Made by a program: the position numbers and the translations under genes | DNA from: Luzula sylvatica | Taxonomy: Eukaryota > Streptophyta > Magnoliopsida > Poales > Juncaceae | Assembly: GCA_946800325.1 (NCBI GenBank) | Contig: OX326956.1 | Span: 74,163,087-74,227,086, forward strand | Length of the DNA stretch: 64,000 bases | Direction of reading: 5' to 3' | Notes under the pieces: generated by a model | The model's input: only the letters and a program-made list of their open reading frames with translations | What the model was told of the DNA's origin: nothing | The model's database searches: none | Shown: in pieces, positions 51,636 to 61,273 of the stretch | Numbering within the stretch: the stretch's first letter is position 1 | How the letters are laid out: every line of letters starts with the position of its first letter

Positions 51636-54600
51636 ATTTGGAGAAAGATTGAGAAAGCCACAATTGGACAATCTTCATATTCAATAATTCAAGAAGAAAT
51701 TACAAAAAAACTGTGTTTTTTGTTAATTCGGGTTCAAAATACGTAATTTCCTAAATTCGGCCGCGCTGCTGCATTCCTCTCGTCGAGGCAAGCGATTTTG
51801 ATATAAAGATCGTGCCATTTGGAGAAAGTATGAGAAAGTTACAATGTGATAATCTTCATATTCAATAATTCAGGATGAAATTACCAAAACAACTGTATTT
51901 TCTGTTAATTCGGGTTCAAAATACATAATTTCCCAAATTCGTTCGCGCTGCTGTATTACTCTCGCCGGGACGAGCGATTTTGATATAAAAATCGTGCTAT
52001 TTGGAGAAAGATTGAAAAATCCACAATTGGACAATCTTCATATTCAATAATTCAAGAAGAAATTACAAAAAAAACTGTGTTTTTTGTTAATTCGGGTTCA
52101 AAATACGTAATTTCCCAAATTCGGCCGCGTCGCTGCATTCCTCTCGTCGAGGCGAGCGATTTTGATATAAAGATCGTGCCATTTGGAGAAAGTATGAGAA
52201 AGTTACAATGTGATAATCTTCGTATTCAATAATTCAGGATGAAATTACCAAAAAAACTGTATTTTCTGTTAATTCGGGTTCAAAATACATAATTTCCCAA
52301 ATTCGTTCGCGCTGCTGTATTCCTCTGGCCGGGTCGAGCGATTTTGATATAAAAATCGTGCCATTTGGAGAAAGATTGAGAAATCCACAATTGGACAATC
52401 TTCATATTCAATAATTCAAGAAGAAATTACAAAAAAAACTGTGTTTTTTGTTAATTCGGGTTCAAAATACGTAATTTCCCAAATTCGGCCGCGTTGCTGC
52501 ATTCCTCTCGTCGAGGCGAGCGATTTTGATATAAAGATCGTGCCATTTGGAGAAAGTATGAGAAAGTTACAATGTGATAATCTTTATATTCAATAATTCA
52601 GGATGAAATTACCAAAAAAACTGTATTTTCTGTTAATTCGTGTTCAAAATACATAATTTCCCAAATTCGTTTGGACTGCTGTATTCCTCTCGCCGGGACG
52701 AGCGATTTTGATATAAAAATCGTGCCATTTGGAGAAAGATTGAGAAAGCCACAATTGGACAATCTTCATATTCAATAATTCAAGAAGAAATTACAAAAAA
52801 ACTATGTTTTTTGTTAATTCGGGTTCAAAATACGTAATTTCCCAAATTCGGCCGCGCTGCTGCATTCCTCTCGTCGAGGCGAGCGATTTTGATATAAAGA
52901 TCGTGCCATTTGGAGAAAGTATGAGAAAGTTACAATGTGATAATCTTCATATTCAATAATTCAGGATGAAATTACCAAAAAAACTGTATTTTCTGTTAAT
53001 TCGGGTTCAAAATACATAATTTCCCAAATTCGTTCGCGCTGCTGTATTCCTCTCGCCGGGGCGAGCGATTTTGATATAAAAATCGTGCCATTTGGAGAAA
53101 GATTGAGAAAGCCACAATTGGACAATCTTCATATGCAAGAATTCAAGACGAAATTACAAAAAAAACTGTGTTTTTTGTTAATTCGGGTTCAAAATACGTA
53201 ATTTCCCAAATTCGGCCGCGCTGCTGCATTCCTCTCGTCGAGGCGAGCGATTTTGATATAAAGATCGTGCCATTTGGAGAAAGTATGAGAAAGTTACAAT
53301 GTGATAATCTTCGTATTCAATAATTCTGGATGAAATTACCGAAAAAACTGTATTTTCTGTTAATTCGGGTTCAAAATACATAATTTCCCAAATTCGTTCG
53401 CGCTGCTGTATTCCTCTGGCCGGGTCGAGCGATTTTGATATAAAAATCGTGCCATTTGGAGAAAGATTGAGAAATCCACAATTGGACAATCTTCATATTC
53501 AATAATTCAAGAAGAAATTACAAAAAAAACTGTGTTTTTTGTTAATTCGGGTTCAAAATACGTAATTTCCCAAATTCGGCCGCGTTGCTGCATTCCTCTC
53601 GTCGAGGCGAGCGATTTTGATATAAAGATCGTGCCATTTGGAGAAAGTATGAGAAAGTTACAATGTGATAATCTTTATATTCAATAATTCAGGATGAAAT
53701 TACCAAAAAAACTGTATTTTCTGTTAATTCGTGTTCAAAATACATAATTTCCCAAATTCGTTTGGACTGCTGTATTCCTCTCGCCGGGACGAGCGATTTT
53801 GATATAAAAATCGTGCCATTTGGAGAAAGATTGAGAAAGCCACAATTGGACAATCTTCATATTCAATAATTCAAGCAGAAATTACAAAAAAACTATGTTT
53901 TTTGTTAATTCGGGTTCAAAATACGTAATTTCCCAAATTCGGCCGCGCTGCTGCATTCCTCTCGTCGAGGCGAGCGATTTTGATATAAAGATCGTGCCAT
54001 TTGGAGAAAGTATGAGAAAGTTACAATGTGATAATCTTCATATTCAATAATTCAGGATGAAATTACCAAAAAAACTGTATTTTCTGTTAATTCGGGTTCA
54101 AAATACATAATTTCCCAAATTCGTTCGCGCTGCTGTATTCCTCTCGCCGGGGCGAGCGATTTTGATATAAAAATCGTGCCATTTGGAGAAAGATTGAGAA
54201 AGCCACAATTGGACAATCTTCATATGCAAGAATTCAAGACGAATTTACAAAAAAAACTGTGTTTTTTGTTAATTCGGGTTCAAAATACGTAATTTCCCAA
54301 ATTCGGCCGCGCTGCTGCATTCCTCTCGTCGAGGCGAGCGATTTTGATATAAAGATCGTGCCATTTGGAGAAAGTATGAGAAAGTTACAATGTGATAATC
54401 TTCGTATTCAATAATTCTGGATGAAATTACCGAAAAAACTGTATTTTCTGTTAATTCGGGTTCAAAATACATAATTTCCCAAATTCGTTCGCGCTGCTGT
54501 ATTCCTCTCGCCGGGGCGAGCGATTTTGATATAAAAATCGTGCCATTTGGAGAAAGATTGAGAAAGCCACAATTGGACAATCTTCATATTCAATAATTCA

Positions 54601-55453
54601 AGAAGAAATTACAAAAAAACTGTGTTTTTTGTTAATTCGGGTTCAAAATACGTAATTTCCTAAATTCGGCCGCGCTGCTGCATTCCTCTCGTCGAGGCAA
54701 GCGATTTTGATATAAAGATCGTGCCATTTGGAGAAAGTATGAGAAAGTTACAATGTGATAATCTTCATATTCAATAATTCAGGATGAAATTACCAAAACA
54801 ACTGTATTTTCTGTTAATTCGGGTTCAAAATACATAATTTCCCAAATTCGTTCGCGCTGCTGTATTACTCTCGCCGGGACGAGCGATTTTGATATAAAAA
54901 TCGTGCTATTTGGAGAAAGATTGAAAAATCCACAATTGGACAATCTTCATATTCAATAATTCAAGAAGAAATTACAAAAAAAACTGTGTTTTTTGTTAAT
55001 TCGGGTTCAAAATACGTAATTTCCCAAATTCGGCCGCGTCGCTGCATTCCTCTCGTCGAGGCGAGCGATTTTGATATAAAGATCGTGCCATTTGGAGAAA
55101 GTATGAGAAAGTTACAATGTGATAATCTTCGTATTCAATAATTCAGGATGAAATTACCAAAAAAACTGTATTTTCTGTTAATTCGGGTTCAAAATACATA
55201 ATTTCCCAAATTCGTTCGCGCTGCTGTATTCCTCTGGCCGGGTCGAGCGATTTTGATATAAAAATCGTGCCATTTGGAGAAAGATTGAGAAATCCACAAT
55301 TGGACAATCTTCATATTCAATAATTCAAGAAGAAATTACAAAAAAAACTGTGTTTTTTGTTAATTCGGGTTCAAAATACGTAATTTCCCAAATTCGGCCG
55401 CGCTGATGCATTCCTCTCGTCGAGGCGAGCGATTTTGATATAAAGATCGTGCC
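51636..55453 (+). repeat. 16-mer HOR (2909 bp), one full and one partial copy, with nested 6-mer
   Basis: The copies start at 51636 and 54545. Shared private bases are tttcctaaatt B, tattactctcgcc in A5, gattgaaaaatcc B and ctggccgggtcg in A1. Inside, 52363-53453 and 53454-54544 are a 1091-bp duplication of B-A2(cgtgttc)-B(actatg)-A6-B(catatgcaag)-A4* type. The A at 53272 has an A4* head (ttctgg) and an A1 tail (ctggccgggtcg), which marks the exchange point. Antisense frames 53178-53489 and 54269-54580 fall here. Confidence 0.85.
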
Positions 55454-56362
55454 ATTTGGAGAAAGTATGAGAAAGTTACAATGTGATAATCTTTATATTC
55501 AATAATTCAGGATGAAATTACCAAAAAAACTGTATTTTCTATTAATTCGGGTTCAAAATACATAATTTCCCAAATTCGTTTGGACTGCTGTATTCCTCTC
55601 GCCGGGACGAGCGATTTTGATATAAAAATCGTGCCATTTGGAGAAAGATTGAGAAAGCCACAATTGGACAATCTTCATATTCAATAATTCAAGAAGAAAT
55701 TACAAAAAAACTGTGTTTTTTGTTAATTCGGGTTCAAAATACGTAATTACCCAAATTCGGCCACGATGCTGCATTCCTCTCGTCGAGGCGAGCGATTTTG
55801 ATATAAAGATCGTGCCATTTGGAGAAAGTATAAGAAAGTTACAATGTGATAATCTTCATATTCAATAATTCAGGATGAAATTACCAAAAAAACTGTATTT
55901 TCTGTTAATTCGGGTTCAAAATACATAATTTCCCAAATTCGTTCGCGCTGCTGTATTCCTCTCGCCGGGACGAACGATTTTGATATAAAAATCGTGCTAT
56001 TTGGAGAAAGATTGAGAAAGCCACAATTGGACAATCTTCATATTCAATAATTCAAGAAGAAATTACAAAAAAAACTGTGTTTTTTGTTAATTCGGGTTTA
56101 AAATACGTAATTTCCCAAATTCGGCCGCGCTGCTGCATTCCTCTCGTCGAGGCGAGCGATTTTGATATAAAGATCGTGCCATTTGGAGAAAGTATGAGAA
56201 AGTTACAATGTGATAATCTTCATATTCAATAATTCAGGATGAAATTACCAAAAAAACTGTATTATCTGTTAATTCGGGTTCAAAATACATAATTTCCCAA
56301 ATTCGTTCGCGCTGCTGTATTCCTCTCGCCGGGACGAGCGATTTTGATATAAAAATCATGCT
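55454..56362 (+). repeat. Five-monomer link: A2-B-A3-B-A
   Basis: A2 has ttctatt, B has aattaccc, A3 has gacgaacg, the next B has gggtttaaaat, and the last A has attatctg and aaaatcatgct. The A2-B-A3 part recurs at about 60729-61273 with the same aattaccc and gacgaacg, but there it joins straight to the gagttc B, so two monomers are missing. Confidence 0.75.
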
Positions 56363-59300
56363 ATTTGGAGAAAGATTGAGAAAGCCACAATTGGACAATC
56401 TTCATATTCAATAATTCAAGAAGAAATTACAAAAAAAACTGTGTTTTTTGTTAATTCGAGTTCAAAATACGTAATTTCCCAAATTCGGCCACGCTGCTGC
56501 ATTCCTCTCGTCGAGGCGAGCGATTTTGATATAAAGATCGTGCCATTTGGAGAAAGTATGAGAAAGTTACAATGTGATAATCTTCGTATTCAATAATTCA
56601 GGATGAAATTACCAAAAAAACTGTATTTTCTGTTAATTCGGGTTCAAAATACATAATTTCCCAAATTCGTTCGCGCTGCTGTATTCCTCTGGCCGGGGCG
56701 AGCGATTTTGATATAAAAATCGTGCCATTTGGAGAAAGATTGAGAAATCCACAATTGGACAATCTTCATATTCAATAATTCAAGAAGAAATTACAAAAAA
56801 AACTTTGTTTTTTGTTAATTCGGGTTCAAAATACGTAATTTCCCAAATTCGGCCGTGCTGCTTCATTCCTCTCGTCGAGGCGAACGATTTTGATATAAAG
56901 ATCGTGCCATTTGGAGAAAGTATGAGAAAGTTACAATGTGATAATCTTCATATTCAATAATTCAGGATGAAATTACCAAAAAAACTATATTTTCTGTTAA
57001 ATCAGGTTCAAAATACATAATTTCCCAAATTCGTTCGCGCAGCTGTATTCCTCTCGCCGGGGCGAGCGATTTTGATATAAAAATCGTGCCATTTGGAGAA
57101 AGATTGAGAAAGCCACAATTGGACAATCTTCATATTCAATAATTCAAGACGAAATTACAAAAAAAACTGTGTTTTTTGTTAATTCGGTTTCAAAATAAGT
57201 AATTTCCCAAATTCGGCCGCGGTGCTGCATTCCTCTCGTCGAGCCGAGCGATTTTTATATAAAGATCGTGCCATTTGGAGAAAGTATGAGAAAGTTACAA
57301 TGTGATAATCTTCATATTCAATAATTCAGGATTAAATTACCAAAAAAACTGTATTTTCTGTTAATTCGGGTTCAAAATACATAATTTCCCAAATTCGTTC
57401 GCGCTGCTGTATTCCTCTCGCCGGGGCGAGCGATTTTGATATAAAAATCGTGCCATTTGGAGAAAGTATGAGAAAGTTACAATGTGATAATCTTCATATT
57501 CAATAATTCAGGATGAAATTACCAAAAAAACTGTATTTTCTGTTAATTCGGGTTCAAAATACATAATTTCCCAAATTCGTTCGCGCTGCTGTATTCCTCT
57601 CGCCGGGACGAGCGATTTTGATATAAAAATCGTGCTATTTGGAGAAAGATTGAGAAAGCCACAATTGGACAATCTTCATATTCAATAATTCAAGAAGAAA
57701 TTACAAAAAAAACTGTGTTTTTTGTTAATTCGGGTTCAAAATACATAATTTCCCAAATTCGGCCGCGCTGCTGCATTCCTCTCGTCGAGGCGAGCGATTT
57801 TGATATAAAGATCGTGCCATTTGGAGAAAGTATGAGAAAGTTACAATGTGATAATCTTCGTATTCAATAATTCAGGATGAAATTACCAAAAAAACTGTAT
57901 TTTTTGTTAATTCGGGTTCAAAATACATAATTTCCCAAATTCGTTCGCGCTGCTGTATTCCTCTCGCCGGGGCGAGCGATTTTGATATAAAAATCGTGCC
58001 ATTTGGAGAAAGATTGAGAAAGCCACAATTGGACAATCTTCATATTCAAGAATTCAAGACGAAATTACAAAAAAAACTGTGTTTTTTGTTAATTCGGGTT
58101 CAAAATACGTAATTTCCCAAATTCGGCCGCGCTGCTGCATTCCTCTCGTCGAGGCGAGCGATTTTGATATAAAGATCGTGCCATTTGGAGAAAGTATGAG
58201 AAAGTTACAATGTGATAATCTTCATATTCAATAATTCAGGATGAAATTACCAAAAAAACTGTATTTTCTATTAATTCGGGTTCAAAATACATAATTTCCG
58301 AAATTCGTTCGCGCTGCTGTATTCCTCTCGCCGGGGCGAGCGATTTTGATATAAAAATCGTGCCATTTGGAGAAAGATTGAGAAATCCTAATTGGACAAT
58401 CTTCATATTCAATAATTCAAGAAGAAATTACAAAAAAAACAGTGTTTTTTGTTAATTCGGGTTTAAAATACGTAATTTCCCAAATTCGGCCGCGCTGCTG
58501 CATTCCTCTCGTCGAGGCGAGCGATTTTGATATAAAGATCGTGCCATTTGGAGAAAGTATGAGAAAGTTGCAATGTGATAATCTTCATATTCAATAATTC
58601 AGGATGAAATTACCAAAAAAACTGTATTATCTGTTAATTCGGGTTCAAAATACATAATTTCCCAAATTCGTTCGCGCTGCTGTATTCCTCTCGCCGGGAC
58701 GAGCGATTTTGATATAAAAATCATGCTATTTGGAGAAAGATTGAGAAAGCCACAATTGGACAATCTTCATATTCAATAATTCAAGAAGAAATTACAAAAA
58801 AAACTGTGTTTTTTGTTAATTCGAGTTCAAAATACGTAATTTCCCAAATTCGGCCACGCTGCTGCATTCCTCTCGTCGAGGCGAGCGATTTTGATATAAA
58901 GATCGTGCCATTTGGAGAAAGTATGAGAAAGTTACAATGTGATAATCTTCGTATTCAATAATTCAGGATGAAATTACCAAAAAAACTGTATTTTCTGTTA
59001 ATTCGGGTTCAAAATACATAATTTCCCAAATTCGTTCGCGCTGCTGTATTCCTCTGGCCGGGGCGAGCGATTTTGATATAAAAATCGTGCCATTTGGAGA
59101 AAGATTGAGAAATCCACAATTGGACAATCTTCATATTCAATAATTCAAGAAGAAATTACAAAAAAAACTTTGTTTTTTGTTAATTCGGGTTCAAAATACG
59201 TAATTTCCCAAATTCGGCCGTGCTGCTTCATTCCTCTCGTCGAGGCGAACGATTTTGATATAAAGATCGTGCAATTTGGAGAAAGTATGAGAAAGTTACA

Positions 59301-61273
59301 ATGTGATAATCTTCATATTCAATAATTCAGGATGAAATTACCAAAAAAACTATATTTTCTGTTAAATCAGGTTCAAAATACATAATTTCCCAAATTCGTT
59401 CGCGCAGCTGTATTCCTCTCGCCGGGGCGAGCGATTTTGATATAAAAATCGTGCCATTTGGAGAAAGATTGAGAAAGCCACAATTGGACAATCTTCATAT
59501 GCAAGAATTCAAGACGAAATTACAAAAAAAACTGTGTTTTTTGTTAATTCGGGTTCAAAATACGTAATTTCCCAAATTCGGCCGCGCTGCTGCATTCCTC
59601 TCGTCGAGGCGAGCGATTTTGATATAAAGATCGTGCCATTTGGAGAAAGTATGAGAAAGTTACAATGTGATAATCTTCGTATTCAATAATTCTGGATGAA
59701 ATTACCGAAAAAACTGTATTTTCTGTTAATTCGGGTTCAAAATACATAATTTCCCAAATTCGTTCGCGCTGCTGTATTCCTCTCGCCGGGGCGAGCGATT
59801 TTGATATAAAAATCGTGCCATTTGGAGAAAGATTGAGAAAGCCACAATTGGACAATCTTCATATTCAATAATTCAAGAAGAAATTACAAAAAAACTGTGT
59901 TTTTTGTTAATTCGGGTTCAAAATACGTAATTTCCTAAATTCGGCCGCGCTGCTGCATTCCTCTCGTCGAGGCAAGCGATTTTTATATAAAGATCGTGCC
60001 ATTTGGAGAAAGTATGAGAAAGTTACAATGTGATAATCTTCATATTCAATAATTCAGGATGAAATTACCAAAACAACTGTATTTTCTGTTAATTCGGGTT
60101 CAAAATACATAATTTCCCAAATTCGTTCGCGCTGCTGTATTACTCTCGCCGGGACGAGCGATTTTGATATAAAAATCGTGCTATTTGGAGAAAGATTGAA
60201 AAATCCACAATTGGACAATCTTCATATTCAATAATTCAAGAAGAAATTACAAAAAAAACTGTGTTTTTTGTTAATTCGGGTTCAAAATACGTAATTTCCC
60301 AAATTCGGCCGCGTTGCTGCATTCCTCTCGTCGAGGCGAGCGATTTTGATATAAAGATCGTGCCATTTGGAGAAAGTATGAGAAAGTTACAATGTGATAA
60401 TCTTCGTATTCAATAATTCAGGATGAAATTACCAAAAAAACTGTATTTTCTGTTAATTCGGGTTCAAAATACATAATTTCCCAAATTCGTTCGCGCTGCT
60501 GTATTCCTCTGGCCGGGGCGAGCGATTTTGATATAAAAATCGTGCCATTTGGAGAAAGATTGAGAAATCCACAATTGGACAATCTTCATATTCAATAATT
60601 CAAGAAGAAATTACAAAAAAAACTGTGTTTTTTGTTAATTCGGGTTCAAAATACGTAATTTCCCAAATTCGGCCGCGTGGCTGCATTCCTCTCGTCGAGG
60701 CGAGCGATTTTGATATAAAGATCGTGCCATTTGGAGAAAGTATGAGAAAGTTACAATGTGATAATCTTTATATTCAATAATTCAGGATGAAATTACCAAA
60801 AAAACTGTATTTTCTATTAATTCGGGTTCAAAATACATAATTTCCCAAATTCGTTTGGACTGCTGTATTCCTCTCGCCGGGACGAGCGATTTTGATATAA
60901 AAATCGTGCCATTTGGAGAAAGATTGAGAAAGCCACAATTGGACAATCTTCATATTCAATAATTCAAGAAGAAATTACAAAAAAACTGTGTTTTTTGTTA
61001 ATTCGGGTTCAAAATACGTAATTACCCAAATTCGGCCACGATGCTGCATTCCTCTCGTCGAGGCGAGCGATTTTGATATAAAGATCGTGCCATTTGGAGA
61101 AAGTATGAGAAAGTTACAATGTGATAATCTTCATATTCAATAATTCAGGATGAAATTACCAAAAAAACTGTATTTTCTGTTAATTCGGGTTCAAAATACA
61201 TAATTTCCCAAATTCGTTCGCGCTGCTGTATTCCTCTCGCCGGGACGAACGATTTTGATATAAAAATCGTGCT
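56363..61273 (+). repeat. 27-mer HOR, copy 1 (4911 bp), as 13-mer plus 14-mer
   Basis: The ttcgagttc B marks unit starts at 56363, 58728 and 61274, with spacings of 2365 and 2546 bp. Both halves begin B-A1-B(aaaactttg, tgcttcattcc, gcgaacg)-A(ctatatt, aaatcagg, gcgcagctg). The first half then goes through an A6-A3 joint at 57455, the catattcaagaattc B (58001) and a B with a 1-bp deletion, cctaattgg (about 58387). The second half goes through the catatgcaagaattc B (59456) and A4* (antisense frame 59544-59855). Confidence 0.85.

Noticed and set aside
11179..59855. Twelve antisense 103-codon frames as protein-coding genes
   Set aside because: The ones I checked start with TTG, span parts of an A and a B satellite monomer, exist only where one substitution removes a TGA, and copy each other through HOR spread. 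No promoter, splice or domain signal was seen.
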